Numbered from the stretch's first letter, positions 1 through 9,457 are shown. The stretch: 64,000 nt of DNA from Novipirellula aureliae (GCF_007860185.1 NZ_SJPY01000006.1:364159-428158); one strand, 5' to 3'. Program-made: numbers and translations. The notes: generated by a model not told the origin, from the sequence alone.

Positions 1-1
1 G

Positions 2-772
2 GAGGTTGAAGATGAGTTGAAAGTACTGCAAGTCGACAACACGGCCGTGCGAACCGCTCAGATCGAAAGCCTGAAAAAACTTCGCGAAGAACGCAACCAA
101 GCGGATGTTGATGCTGCACTCGCCGAACTCACAAAAGCGGCTCGAGATAAATCGGGTAACTTGTTGGAATTGGCCGTTTCCGCGGCACGTGCGAAAGCGA
201 CGGTCGGGGAAATGAGTGCCGCTCTCGAAGAGGTCTACGGACGCTACGAGGCTCCGGTGACTGCGGTGCGAGGAATTTATGCGGGCGAGATTAAGGGACA
301 GGATTCGATGAAGAAAGTCTTGGATTTGGTCGAACAGTTTGAAAAGGCGGAAGGTCGACGACCGCGAATCATGGTCGCGAAAATGGGTCAGGATGGCCAC
401 GACCGAGGCCAGAAGGTGATTGCATCGGCGTTTGCGGATCTCGGTTTTGACGTCGACATCGGACCGCTGTTCCGTACTCCCGGGGAAACGGCGAAGCAAT
501 CGGTCGAGAACGACGTCCATATCGTCGGCGTCAGTTCGCTAGCCGCCGGTCACTTGACGCTCGTGCCTGAACTAAAGCAGGAACTTGCAAAGCTGGGACG
601 CGAAGACATTATGATCGTTGCCGGAGGAGTGATTCCCCCGCAAGACTACCAAGCGCTCTACGATGCGGGCGCGGCCGCTGTCTTCGGCCCCGGAACGGTG
701 ATTAGCGAGGCAGCCGTGATGCTGCTGCAAAGGCTGGCGGACCAGCTGGAAATTTCGCTTACACCTGCGTAA
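2..772 (+). CDS. Methylmalonyl-CoA mutase, C-terminal part (cut by window edge)
   Basis: This is the end of a B12-dependent methylmalonyl-CoA mutase, which interconverts (R)-methylmalonyl-CoA and succinyl-CoA. The frame is open to the left edge with no stop, so the TTG at 17 is not a real start and the catalytic barrel lies outside the window. What is visible is the cobalamin-binding domain: the KMGQDGHDRG segment carries the DxHxxG motif whose His ligates cobalt, followed by the SSLAAGH and AGGVIPPQD segments typical of the B12 Rossmann fold. The GTPase chaperone gene meaB follows about 300 bp downstream on the same strand, a standard pairing. Identification is secure; only the 5' extent is unknown. 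Confidence 0.93.
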   Translation, partial: EVEDELKVLQVDNTAVRTAQIESLKKLREERNQADVDAALAELTKAARDKSGNLLELAVSAARAKATVGEMSAALEEVYGRYEAPVTAVRGIYAGEIKGQDSMKKVLDLVEQFEKAEGRRPRIMVAKMGQDGHDRGQKVIASAFADLGFDVDIGPLFRTPGETAKQSVENDVHIVGVSSLAAGHLTLVPELKQELAKLGREDIMIVAGGVIPPQDYQALYDAGAAAVFGPGTVISEAAVMLLQRLADQLEISLTPA

Positions 773-1074
773 GGTTCTCTTAAGGCCGGAGACCGATACA
801 TTGTGGCAACGTGTCGCCCTTCGGGCTAGCCGTTCGGCATCCGTTTCGGTGGCTCACGCCACCGGCAAGGAGATGCCGGCTTCCAGCCTAGGTTTGTTGC
901 TTTTCAGCAGGCCTTGATGGGCTGGTTTAGGCAAACGGATGGGCCTTTGGCCCTGAAACGCTCCCCACCGACTTTGGGTCGGTGGGAACACGACTAGCCA
1001 ACCAATCTTCGCTCCATCGATACCGAGTCGAAGAAGGCGGTCGTCGGACATTTTCTTTTTTAACCTTGATAAAC
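773..1074. other. Intergenic spacer with small palindromes
   Basis: No convincing gene is seen here. The spacer carries several short inverted repeats, including GCCC-TTCG-GGCT near 821, GTGGC-TCAC-GCCAC near 850, and a 9-bp hairpin CCCACCGAC/GTCGGTGGG at 964-972 and 978-986 shortly before meaB. The segment around 870-890 contains the GGCTTCCAGCCTAGG motif found in other repeats of the window. I see no clear cobalamin-riboswitch core. Confidence 0.5.
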
Positions 1075-2091
1075 ATGTCAGCCACAATGACTCGCCGCCG
1101 ACACTTGACCGCAGACGACTACTTTAACGGTGTCCGCGAACATAATCTCTCCGTATTCGCTCAAGCATTGACGGTGATCGAATCGAGTAGTGATCGCCAT
1201 CGTTTGATCGCCGAAGAATTGCTAACCCGTTTATTGCCGTGGACTGGCAATGCGCTGCGCATCGGAATCACAGGCGTGCCTGGTGTTGGCAAGAGTACGT
1301 TTATTGAATCGCTGGGCATGCTATTGATTCGGCGGGGGATGCGAGTCGCTGTATTGGCAGTCGATCCATCAAGCGGCGTTAGTGGAGGCAGTATTCTGGG
1401 GGACAAAACCAGGATGAATGAATTGGCCTCTCAAGACAACGCCTTCATTCGCCCCTCACCTGCTGCGGGAACGCTCGGCGGTGTCGCCAACAAAACTCGC
1501 GAAACGATGTTCATTGCCGAAGCAGCCGGGTACGATGTGATCTTGGTCGAGACCGTTGGCGTTGGGCAATCCGAAACGATGGTTTGTGACATGACCGATT
1601 GTTTCTTAGCGCTGATGCTGCCCGGTGCGGGCGATGAATTGCAAGGCATCAAACGAGGCTTGTTAGAGCTGGCGGATGTGATCGCGGTGAATAAGGCCGA
1701 TGGCGACAACCGCAGAGCGGCCGAACTGGCTGCCCGCCAATACCATTCGGCACTCGAATCATTGACCGGTCACGACAGCGACAAAGCGCCAACGATTTTG
1801 ACGTGCAGTGCGCTCGACGATAGCGGAATCGATTCGGTCTGGGAAGCCATTGAAAAGAAATGTGAAAGGCGACGAGAGACGGGTGAGTTCAGCGAGCGAC
1901 GCCAAAAACAGAATTTGCGTTGGTTGTGGGCGTTGGTCGACGAGCAATTGAGAGAAGCGATTAAGAAGCATCCCGTTGTCCGACAAATTTACAGCGATAT
2001 CGAACAGCAGGTTTTGGATGGGCAAATGCCCGCCGCCGCAGGTGCCAACAAGATCTTCGCCGCACTGTCCCTCGGCGGATCAGGTCAGTAG
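1075..2091 (+). CDS. meaB: Methylmalonyl-CoA mutase-associated GTPase MeaB/ArgK
   Basis: G3E-family P-loop GTPase that protects and reloads methylmalonyl-CoA mutase with cobalamin. With the ATG at 1075 the product is 338 residues, the usual family length. The Walker A GVPGVGKST sits at about residues 67-75, the switch region VETVGVGQSE follows, and NKADGDN is the guanine-specificity motif. The frame stays open back to a GTG at 982, but that stretch crosses a hairpin and resembles spacer, so the internal ATG is preferred. There is no clear ribosome-binding site, as often in this phylum. Its position after the mutase supports the assignment. Confidence 0.92.
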   Translation: MSATMTRRRHLTADDYFNGVREHNLSVFAQALTVIESSSDRHRLIAEELLTRLLPWTGNALRIGITGVPGVGKSTFIESLGMLLIRRGMRVAVLAVDPSSGVSGGSILGDKTRMNELASQDNAFIRPSPAAGTLGGVANKTRETMFIAEAAGYDVILVETVGVGQSETMVCDMTDCFLALMLPGAGDELQGIKRGLLELADVIAVNKADGDNRRAAELAARQYHSALESLTGHDSDKAPTILTCSALDDSGIDSVWEAIEKKCERRRETGEFSERRQKQNLRWLWALVDEQLREAIKKHPVVRQIYSDIEQQVLDGQMPAAAGANKIFAALSLGGSGQ

Positions 2092-2205
2092 CTCAGGTCA
2101 GTAGCGCCGTCTCTCCGAGTCGTCTATGCGTTCGTTGGACCGCGCGGGCAACGCCGCGTGAACTCGGGCTATACGGGCACGATCGGTAAGTGACTCATAA
2201 AAAGA

Positions 2206-3006
2206 TTACTCTTTTTTATTATCATCTTGAAATGGGATCGGTTGGTCATGCAACTCAGCCAACGCGTTGGCTGCAGCACGCTGTTCGGCATCCTTCTTGT
2301 TGTTTCCCCAGGCACCGATGAATTCCCGTTCGCCGATGACCGCTTGCACCATAAAGGCTTTCCGATGATCGGGGCCAACTTCGCGAATCATTCGATACAT
2401 CGGAGTGTGGGACAGTTCTCGTTGTGCATACTGTTGCAAAACACTCTTGAAGTTGCTGGCACCTTGACTTTCAACGGCGATTCGCACTTCATCGGCAAGC
2501 CATTTTCGGAGCCTTGGACGGATGATTTCCGTACCGCCGTCAAGGTAGATCGCTGCGATCACCGATTCGAAGACGTCGCTAACGAGCGACTTGGGAAAGC
2601 TCCGGTTTCGAGTGACGCCACGCCCTACAATTAAGCAGCGGTCGAGGCCAAGTGAGATGGCAATTTTTCCACACGCCCGGCGGCTGACCACGTACGATTT
2701 GATCTTTGTCAAATCGCCTTCATTGTATTCGGGATACTCTTCGTAAAGCCATTCGCAGACCGTCAAACCAAGGACCGCATCGCCGAGAAACTCAAGCCGC
2801 TCGTTGCTGTCGAGTCGATGAGGGGCGCCCGACGCATGAGTCAAGGCGGACAGTAGTAGCGAAGGATCACGAAAGCGATAATCGATAATCTGCTGACACT
2901 GCTCCAGTTTCGATGCCTGATCACTACCTTCAATTCCAACGTGTTCTTCTACCAAGTTCACGTTAGATGAATCGCGATGAGAAGATTCCGGGTCCGATGA
3001 TTCCAC
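2206..3006 (-). CDS. rnc: Ribonuclease III
   Basis: Double-strand RNA endonuclease for rRNA processing and structured RNA turnover. The 266-residue product has a non-conserved N-terminal extension of about 30 residues, then the RNase III domain with the signature NERLEFLGD at about residues 68-76 and the second metal-binding segment SDVFESVIAAIYLDGG (Asp and Glu near 144 and 147). A double-stranded-RNA-binding domain fills the C terminus, ending in KDAEQRAAANALAEL. The start is GTG at 3006; no better in-frame start precedes the domain. It is convergent with meaB and stands alone. Confidence 0.93.
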   Translation of the reverse strand: MESSDPESSHRDSSNVNLVEEHVGIEGSDQASKLEQCQQIIDYRFRDPSLLLSALTHASGAPHRLDSNERLEFLGDAVLGLTVCEWLYEEYPEYNEGDLTKIKSYVVSRRACGKIAISLGLDRCLIVGRGVTRNRSFPKSLVSDVFESVIAAIYLDGGTEIIRPRLRKWLADEVRIAVESQGASNFKSVLQQYAQRELSHTPMYRMIREVGPDHRKAFMVQAVIGEREFIGAWGNNKKDAEQRAAANALAELHDQPIPFQDDNKKE

Positions 3007-3400
3007 AAAAATACCGTATCGATTGCAATGTGACGCGAGTACAACGCCAATCGATCTAGCTTCAACACGCAGCCAATGGCAATTGCGAGTATCGGACCTG
3101 TCGATCGTTTTGTTGTGTTAAACTCATGTCACACGCCGGTGATCGGGTTGATGCTAGCCGATGGGAAAACCTTCCGTTTCCCGAAAGTGTTTTCGTGCGT
3201 AACCCGACTGCCGGTGTGCGACTACGGCACAGTTTACTAAAATCCAAGCTGCCTGAATAGATTGTTTTTTGTTAAACAACAAAGGCTCGATTCACCCGAC
3301 GACACCCACCGATTCAATAATGGTTTCAATAATAATCTCAATCGTCTGCTTAAGCGTCATTTTAACGAGCGTGGGGTTGTTGTGGTTTTGGTTTGTGCGT
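3007..3400. other. Intergenic region without recognisable gene
   Basis: About 390 bp between rnc (reading left) and the end of the trypsin-like gene. Short open frames exist but none shows family motifs or plausible composition. It presumably holds the rnc promoter near 3010-3060. Confidence 0.4.
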
Positions 3401-4456
3401 TCAGGCGATTGATGTGCGGCCAGCATTTCCCACCACCGCAACGACCTCCAAGGCACTGGCTCTTAGTTGCTTCCCGATCCAGGCAAAACTAATGTCCATC
3501 GTTTGAGCATATCCCAGGTCGAATCGTGGCGGTGCCGCGGCGACTTGCAATCCGGTCACCAAGCCTTCGGTCGTGATTGCGCCACCGCTACTTCCTGGTC
3601 CGAATGGCTTTTTCGATGCGTCTTGGTTCGACGCGATTTTGTAGGCGACAATGTGCTCAAGTCGTCCAAGTCCTGGGATGGATAACGATGGGTAATAGGT
3701 CTGCCATGACCAAGGGAAGGAGACTCCGTCGCCAACAAATTCGCCTGACGTTCCCGCACTTACCCAACGACGAAGATCTTTGGCGGTTGCGATTTCCAGT
3801 GGCGGCGATCCGATTTCACGAACAAATCCGCTAAGCCAAAGCCGGTCCCAGCCCGTTTCGACCAATGCGACATCGGGGCCGCCCGGTATCCGTCCCCGAA
3901 TCACGACGCGTGAACGGATTGTTTGCGGGCCATTTCCACAAACGGCAACCCGTCGAATCTTGGCCCGATCCCGACGATCCGTTCCCCCGCGACCGACAAA
4001 TAAGTGCGAAACCGTTAACAATCCCCAACGCCACCGCGGATCGTCGGGCTGATGTGCGTCGGGCATCGCTGGCACCGGACGAACCGTCGTCCAACGAACG
4101 ACCAACGACGCGGTCGCACGCTCAACTTCCGTCGTGATGGTCACGCCCGTCGGAACGACCTCTCGCACTTGGCGGACTTGAGTGGACAATTCCAGTACTC
4201 GATATCGCCCTGTCTTGCGATCAAGTAAACGAACCGATTCAATTGGGTTGATACGCCGTGATTCTAGAACGCGTTTGAGTTTGCGGGTGACGTTGAACTG
4301 GGCACGAATACCGTACGCATTGCCGACAACGGACAACCCCGGAGAAAATCCGACGGAGCGGATGTTCTCGCAGTCACGCTTCGTCGCCCGCTGCATCAAG
4401 GTTTGTTGCAATCGGCGCAGAGCATCGAACGACAATGACGCGGACCTCTTTTTCAT
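3401..4456 (-). CDS. Putative trypsin-like serine protease
   Basis: The 351-residue product is not recognised as a named protein, but it carries a spaced chymotrypsin-fold triad. A His lies in GLLTVSHLF (about 151), an Asp in GGPDVALVE (about 195), and a Ser in PGSSGGAI (about 290), in the order and with the flanking residues expected for family S1. There is no signal peptide; the N terminus (MKKRSASLSFDALRR) is a charged helix. It begins four bases before the upstream lipoprotein gene ends (ATGA overlap), so the two are translated together. A non-proteolytic protein with the same fold is possible because the flanks of the triad are unusual. Confidence 0.6.
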   Translation of the reverse strand: MKKRSASLSFDALRRLQQTLMQRATKRDCENIRSVGFSPGLSVVGNAYGIRAQFNVTRKLKRVLESRRINPIESVRLLDRKTGRYRVLELSTQVRQVREVVPTGVTITTEVERATASLVVRWTTVRPVPAMPDAHQPDDPRWRWGLLTVSHLFVGRGGTDRRDRAKIRRVAVCGNGPQTIRSRVVIRGRIPGGPDVALVETGWDRLWLSGFVREIGSPPLEIATAKDLRRWVSAGTSGEFVGDGVSFPWSWQTYYPSLSIPGLGRLEHIVAYKIASNQDASKKPFGPGSSGGAITTEGLVTGLQVAAAPPRFDLGYAQTMDISFAWIGKQLRASALEVVAVVGNAGRTSIA

Positions 4457-5520
4457 TCGCCAAAATCACTTGTCATTTCGATATCAAACGAATCCAAGTC
4501 AGGATATCGTTGTGACAACCAGTCCTCGATCGCTTCATGAACGGTCACATCGTAGGTCGCGTCAGGCAGCTTCACGCGGATGCGTAGGATCCCATTGTTT
4601 GTCATCGCATCAAAGAGATCAAACTCGATTCCCATGCGATTCAAATGGGCACGAAGGTCGGTCGATAGCTGGGAAACGTCCACGGCTGCGACGGGCGGTT
4701 TTAATGCAACGATGCCTTCTGTTTGTTGTTCTGCTGGCTCCGAGCTCATCACTTGTTTCTCGCCAAGGCTAACGGCCGTAACCGCTGGCGTGGCCGCCAT
4801 CACATCGAGTGGTTGGAACACCATTTCGCCCCCGACAAATGTCAATCCGTAGAGTGAGCCCGTTGGGTGTTGGCCGCAAATCCCTGGGGCTTGGCATGAG
4901 GCGTGAGAATGTCCATCCATTTCAATCGGACAGCCCGCAAACGGCATGAAGCCCAGATAGCGAAAACCGTAGAGCCGTTTGACGTTGCAATGATCTTTGC
5001 CGACGACCGACTCATAGAAACCAATCGGCACGTTCCTCGCTGGGACGGTGAACGACAAAGCGTTCGTCGATTTCTCTCGGGCTGACGTCGGAATCAACCC
5101 GCCTGCAGCACTGAGCAAACTGCCGATCGCTTCGACATTCTCATCCGTTTGGCTATCGAGCTCTTGGCTGATTTCCGTCAGATTCCAGCCATCTTCAAGC
5201 TTGATGCCGACATCCGCAATCCCGCATCCCGGACGAACACTGATCGAATACTCTTCGCTAAAATCGGGCATGTAGACAAGCGAGACGCGGACCATCCCTG
5301 GTACCAGAGTCGATTCACTTTTATTGACCACGACTTCGGCGGGTTCGATTTTTAGATACGGTTTTGGGCGATAATAACGAATGCCGCTATCTTGGTCGGT
5401 CGGACTTTTGCGAACGATCACTTTCGGTGTGCAGGCAGGCAGCGCAAGGGAAAACAAAAGGAGAGCCGGCACATAGCGGAGACATTTCCTTAGCGGCGGC
5501 GAAAACGTAGACGATGACAT
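4453..5520 (-). CDS. Predicted lipoprotein of unknown function
   Basis: With the ATG at 5520 the protein is 355 residues and starts with a basic region, a hydrophobic stretch (VPALLLFSLALPAC) and a lipobox LPAC, so it should be a lipid-anchored exported protein. The frame is open further upstream, but that would bury the signal peptide. The mature part has no domain I recognise. It is Cys-containing in the middle (GCPIEMDGHSHASCQAPGIC), and its C terminus ends in an acidic region (YPDLDSFDIEMTSDFGE). It overlaps the downstream trypsin-like gene by 4 bp, which suggests the two act together at the envelope. Confidence 0.6.
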   Translation of the reverse strand: MSSSTFSPPLRKCLRYVPALLLFSLALPACTPKVIVRKSPTDQDSGIRYYRPKPYLKIEPAEVVVNKSESTLVPGMVRVSLVYMPDFSEEYSISVRPGCGIADVGIKLEDGWNLTEISQELDSQTDENVEAIGSLLSAAGGLIPTSAREKSTNALSFTVPARNVPIGFYESVVGKDHCNVKRLYGFRYLGFMPFAGCPIEMDGHSHASCQAPGICGQHPTGSLYGLTFVGGEMVFQPLDVMAATPAVTAVSLGEKQVMSSEPAEQQTEGIVALKPPVAAVDVSQLSTDLRAHLNRMGIEFDLFDAMTNNGILRIRVKLPDATYDVTVHEAIEDWLSQRYPDLDSFDIEMTSDFGE

Positions 5521-5639
5521 GGTGGCATCCGGTATGAGATACATTACTTCCAATCCTAAAAATCGGTCGTACCGGCGGTGCCGATTGAACCCACCCAAAT
5601 GGTGACGCCGTGGGAGTTCTGCGTAAACTATCCGGCTTG

Positions 5640-5794
5640 GAGTCTGTTTGGCGATCCGCTCGGAGAGCTCGGCGAGATTGCAGCGAAGCTGCATTTGAGG
5701 AATAAAAAGTGGCCAGCGGCCAAACGCTCGATCGGCTCAAGAGTGAACTGTTGAAGAAAAGGTGTCCGGTACGAATGGCGTTGTCCACAGTGTT
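5640..5794 (+). pseudogene. Short coding remnant beside the IS4 copy
   Basis: The stretch around 5709-5760 can encode ASGQTLDRLKSELLKK. At the DNA level it closely resembles 11560-11600 (ASRQTLEQLKSELATAL), so the two edges of the mobile cluster carry versions of the same C-terminal peptide. No start or domain is visible. It is a fragment of a gene I cannot name. Confidence 0.35.
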
Positions 5795-6836
5795 TTACGC
5801 TATTTTCGCCAATTTGGCGAGTCGTTGTTTGAATAACTTGCGGGGTATCTTCATCAGCTTGAGAATCTTCTCGCGGCGCTTGTTTTCGCGCGGCTCGATG
5901 CGTCCTGGCGATTGCCAATGACCGCGCAAACACTTTGCAACAAGGAAGCTTGCTTCATTGGTTTGCTCAAGCCAACGCACGCGCAGAGCAACCAGTTTGT
6001 CGAGAGCAACTGATAGGTCTCTGTAAAACTCAAGCTTCTTGCCTCTCTTGTATGCGTTAGGCCCGCTTGCAGCATCTTGACTCGAACGAGATTGTACGTC
6101 ATTAGTCCCGCCCACAACTCTCGTTCAATTCTCTCTGGGTTCTGATTTCGTAGATGCTCAAGACCCATGGTGCATTTAATCCACTGGATATCCTTTTCCA
6201 CCAGCCATCGCCCCCGATAGAGACCTCTAATCCAATGGGCAGGATGTTCCTCGATATCGAGCATCGTAGTAGCCATGGTGAATGACTGGTACCTCGAGCC
6301 TGCTTCACGAATCTTCTGATCGCATAGTCTTATGGAGATTGATTCAGGGACTTTGTTGTATTCCTTTTTCGTCATCCAATTTGGACGTGGCGGGCGCACC
6401 CAACTTGTTATTCGCTCGCTCTTGCTGAGCTGCTTCGCACCGATCGGATGGCTCTCTCGTTTATGATGGTTCTTCATTACGACTTCGACACCGATCTCTT
6501 TGCACATGGCAATCAACCAATAGGTACAGTAGTAGGAATCTGCAACCAGCAGATCGCCTTTTCGCAAGGAACCTTTTAGCTGACGAAGAAGCGTTGTTTC
6601 TCCACTTCCCTTTCTACTATAGGGTGCCGTCGCTAAGTCGATCAGTAAGCCTGTCACCATGGAAATCAATCCGACGCACCGGAGGATCGGAAAACCAAGT
6701 CCTTTAGCCTGCGCAGGGTACTGTGGGTACTTCTTCTGATTCTCTTCGGTGTCGGGAGCGTCGATTGTAAAACCATCTACATTGATGATCCGACCAAAGA
6801 CGCCGCGTCTTCGAATCGCTGCGATTGTCTCTAGTC
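5795..6836 (-). pseudogene. IS4-family transposase, truncated and frameshifted
   Basis: Remnant of a DDE transposase. Read leftward from about 6836 it begins in mid-domain with the first catalytic Asp segment VDGFTIDAPDTEENQ, then ADSYYCTYW (second Asp) and GLYRGRWLVEKDIQWIK, the YREK-type signature with the catalytic Glu. A TAG stop at about 6841 and the abrupt border with the IS110 copy remove the N terminus. Near 6030 the frame changes: the family-like C terminus (RIEPRENKRREKILKL) lies in another frame and ends at 5795. Both lesions indicate a dead copy. I did not see convincing terminal inverted repeats. Confidence 0.8.
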
Positions 6837-6858
6837 TCTAGCACCCGCCCTTAAATCG

Positions 6859-7821
6859 ATGGTCATTATGATAACATCGAAACAGAGTCACGCGGGTGAT
6901 CCTTTCTTTACAAGCCGTGGAGCGTTACCAAAAGTTGTTGAAAATGATGAAGCCTCTTTTAAGACGAAGCTCGGTAAGAAAGTTAAATCATTCAAGGATG
7001 CTTTGTTTGTTGTAGAAGCGACCGGAGGTTACGAACGACAAATCGTAAAGTGGCTGCAAGCAAACGATTTGGATGTTGCAATTGTTAATCCGAAACAGGT
7101 GCGACACTTTGCCAAAGGGATTGGTCACGATGCAAAGACCGATCCGATCGATGCCAAAGTGATCGCAAAGTTTGGAGAGGTTGTTCAGCCAGAACCGAAA
7201 GCAATCCCCTGTTCTGAGAGCGAGAAGCTTGATGCACTGGTCACTCGACGTAAGCAGTTGCTCGATCTTATCAACCAAGAGTCCAACCGCTTGAAACAAG
7301 CTTACGGTTCGGAGGTAAAAGAAATGATACGAGAATCGCTAGAAAGCCTGAAAAACCAGAAAAAAGCACTCGAAAAGCGTATCAAAAAAGCGGTTGCCGC
7401 GGACAAGAAGAATGCACGCAAAATCGAAATCTGTGAATCGGTTGATGGAGTTGGAAAGGTGACAGTTGCAACCTTGATGTCTGACCTTCCCGAGTTAGGT
7501 CAACTCAACCGCGCCGAGATTGCAAAGCTAGTTGGCATTGCTCCCATCGATCGTGATTCGGGAACGAAGAGTCGAAAACGATTGACGCAGGGAGGACGGA
7601 GCTACATTCGCAAAGTTCTCTACATGGCAACGCTGGTGGCCACACGCCGCAATCCGGTGATCCAGGTATACTACCAACGCCTGTTAGCCAAAGGCAAACT
7701 GAAAAAGGTTGCTCTGGTGGCAGCAATGCGAAAGTTGATCACAACCCTGAACTACCTCGTGAAAACGGATCAGTTGTGGGAGCCCCCTGATTCGTTCAAG
7801 CAAGAAAGAGGTGCCGCTTAA
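6859..7821 (+). CDS. IS110-family transposase with degraded N terminus
   Basis: A DEDD recombinase of the IS110 family, whose members are guided by a bridge RNA. Present are the Glu motif VVEATGGYE, the DD motif KTDPIDAKVIAKF, the central coiled region and the C-terminal Transposase_20 domain (SVDGVGKVTVATL, then GGRSYIRKVLYMA). The N terminus is abnormal. Where the family has GIDVSK with the first catalytic Asp, this protein reads MITSKQSHAGDPFF, so the Asp is missing and about 15-20 residues differ. It directly abuts the truncated IS4 copy. It may be inactive, or its true 5' end was lost in the junction. Confidence 0.82.
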   Translation: MVIMITSKQSHAGDPFFTSRGALPKVVENDEASFKTKLGKKVKSFKDALFVVEATGGYERQIVKWLQANDLDVAIVNPKQVRHFAKGIGHDAKTDPIDAKVIAKFGEVVQPEPKAIPCSESEKLDALVTRRKQLLDLINQESNRLKQAYGSEVKEMIRESLESLKNQKKALEKRIKKAVAADKKNARKIEICESVDGVGKVTVATLMSDLPELGQLNRAEIAKLVGIAPIDRDSGTKSRKRLTQGGRSYIRKVLYMATLVATRRNPVIQVYYQRLLAKGKLKKVALVAAMRKLITTLNYLVKTDQLWEPPDSFKQERGAA

Positions 7822-8005
7822 AACGCACGTATACGTTTTAAACGACACCCCAGGCGAGTCATCATCGACGCACCGTCGGCTCGGTTATTCCTTCAGTCAG
7901 TTGGTCCTCACCAGAGCTGCCGTCCGCTTCACCGAGCAAACCTATGTTGCCACAATACTACCAAGCCGTGAACCAATTCATCGAACACCGGAGTTATGCT
8001 CTTAG

Positions 8006-8133
8006 AAAACCTCGGGGGTTTGGGGGCTGGTCCCCAATTCCGCTGGAGGAACAAAATCGGAGGTCGGAAATACTTTATTTCCAAACCGAACTTGACAAAC
8101 CATTAGACCGTTGCTGACCCCCGCGAAGCGTTC
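8006..8133 (+). repeat. 128-bp direct repeat, copy A
   Basis: Matches copy B at 11369-11496 with the same length and only two base differences that I can see (GAGGTCGG against GAGTTTGG). It starts AAAACCTCGGGGG and ends with the REP-like core GACCCCCGCGAAGCGTTC. An internal palindrome GGAAAT...ATTTCC is present. The two copies bracket the toxin modules and the RAYT gene. Confidence 0.85.
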
Positions 8134-8306
8134 CTCGGGGAAGAGGCACGAAATCACTCCATCGAACAGTTAGCAGCTAACAACAATGGTGCTGACTCTG
8201 AAGCCGTAGCACCTTTTCATCAGTTAGGACAAGGGGGGGATGGCTTGGTGAAACGCCTACTTTTGAGCCGCGTGAAGGAACCTCTTGGTACGAGACCGAA
8301 CCTGGC

Positions 8307-9104
8307 ATGTGGATGATGATGTCCGAGGTCCAATACAGAGACTACTTGCGGACACAAGAAGAGCTCGTGAGTCCGATTCCAGACGACGATGGCGATCCTG
8401 AGCCAGTAGACGAGACCTATCGAGGAGGGCTACCGGCGACAAGCCTCGACGAAATCTGGATGGCTTCTGGAGGGACAGCACGCGGCAATATGGACTCTGT
8501 GCTCGGCTGGATCGGATTCGGGGGAGAGGTTGGTGGATTGATTGGGAGTATTTTTGTTGAGCCAATCGACTGGTTTTACACAGGGAAGGAAATCTATAAT
8601 GAACCAGGGAATTCCTGGTCCTATGCCGGTTTAGTACCTTTTATTCCAGCAGCGGTAGGCAAGGGAGCCAAAGCAGCAGACAATGCCATGGATGTGGCAA
8701 AACAAATCGAGAAGACAGTCCCAGGGATCGCCCCAAACAGAGTACCGGCGGACTTTGCGGACGAGGCAGCTGATATAATGGAGAACGCGGCACGAAGCCG
8801 TGGGCTAACTCCGAACGCGAATGTGGTAAATATGGCGATACTCCGAAAGAAGATTCTCGAAAAGATCGCCGGGAAGCAGAAAGGCATCGACTATCACTTA
8901 GACGACCACATTCCGGAATTGATCGGAAAGGCAGACAAAGGGTTGGTGGAATATTGGCGAAAGGAAGTTCACCGCCTAATCGACGAAATGGAAGGCTGGG
9001 GAGGACGTTTGTCAAACAACGATGACGTGATGAACGCAGCAGCGAAGTATCGCGAACGGCTGGAAGAGATTCTAAACAAACGACTACGAGACCTCGAAGG
9101 TTAG
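8307..9104 (+). CDS. Orphan polymorphic-toxin C-terminal region (5' truncated)
   Basis: Coding signal continues upstream of the ATG at 8307, in frame at least to about 8240 (GETPTFEPREGTSWYETEPG), so this is the tail of a larger protein rather than a complete one. The middle carries a glycine-rich hydrophobic stretch (GWIGFGGEVGGLIGSIFVEPIDWFY) and SYAGLVPFIPAAVGKGAKAADNA, typical of the pre-toxin region of secreted Rhs-type polymorphic toxins. The last 130 residues (His- and acid-containing, e.g. GIDYHLDDHIPELIGKADKG) would be the toxic domain; I do not recognise its activity. A small gene follows after 5 bp and is the likely immunity partner. Confidence 0.6.
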   Translation: MWMMMSEVQYRDYLRTQEELVSPIPDDDGDPEPVDETYRGGLPATSLDEIWMASGGTARGNMDSVLGWIGFGGEVGGLIGSIFVEPIDWFYTGKEIYNEPGNSWSYAGLVPFIPAAVGKGAKAADNAMDVAKQIEKTVPGIAPNRVPADFADEAADIMENAARSRGLTPNANVVNMAILRKKILEKIAGKQKGIDYHLDDHIPELIGKADKGLVEYWRKEVHRLIDEMEGWGGRLSNNDDVMNAAAKYRERLEEILNKRLRDLEG

Positions 9105-9109
9105 GGACG

Positions 9110-9457
9110 GTGACGATTATGACGAATGAAGACTACGAGCAACTTCGCGTGCGATTCCGCGCCGTGTTCGATGCGAAGTGGGACCGAACTGAGTTAGAGA
9201 ATTTTGATGACTTGCGTGAGAAGTTCGCTTTCCACATGGCGGACATTGCGACGAACCTGGATAAGCTGGCGAAATCTTACGAGTCCAGAGACTGTGACAC
9301 CGCTTGCCTGGCAAACCAGACGGAGTTGTTCTTCGTTCATTGCGTCCCACACTTGATGGCGGCTGGGCAAATATACGATGAAATCCCGCAACTATTTGAA
9401 GAACAGAAAGGCGTCCATGACTGGAATAGTTTTGTCGATGAGGAGGTAACGAAGTAG
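9110..9457 (+). CDS. Putative immunity protein of the preceding toxin module
   Basis: Small acidic, soluble, helical protein of 115 residues with no recognised family. It starts with GTG 5 bp after the toxin stop; an in-frame ATG at 9119 is an alternative. Size, acidity and position immediately after a polymorphic-toxin C terminus fit an immunity gene. The function is inferred from context only. Confidence 0.5.
   Translation: MTIMTNEDYEQLRVRFRAVFDAKWDRTELENFDDLREKFAFHMADIATNLDKLAKSYESRDCDTACLANQTELFFVHCVPHLMAAGQIYDEIPQLFEEQKGVHDWNSFVDEEVTK

Noticed and set aside
773-1074. Cobalamin riboswitch before meaB
   Set aside because: Position is attractive but the conserved B12-box sequence and expected fold are not recognisable; the hairpins are short generic palindromes.
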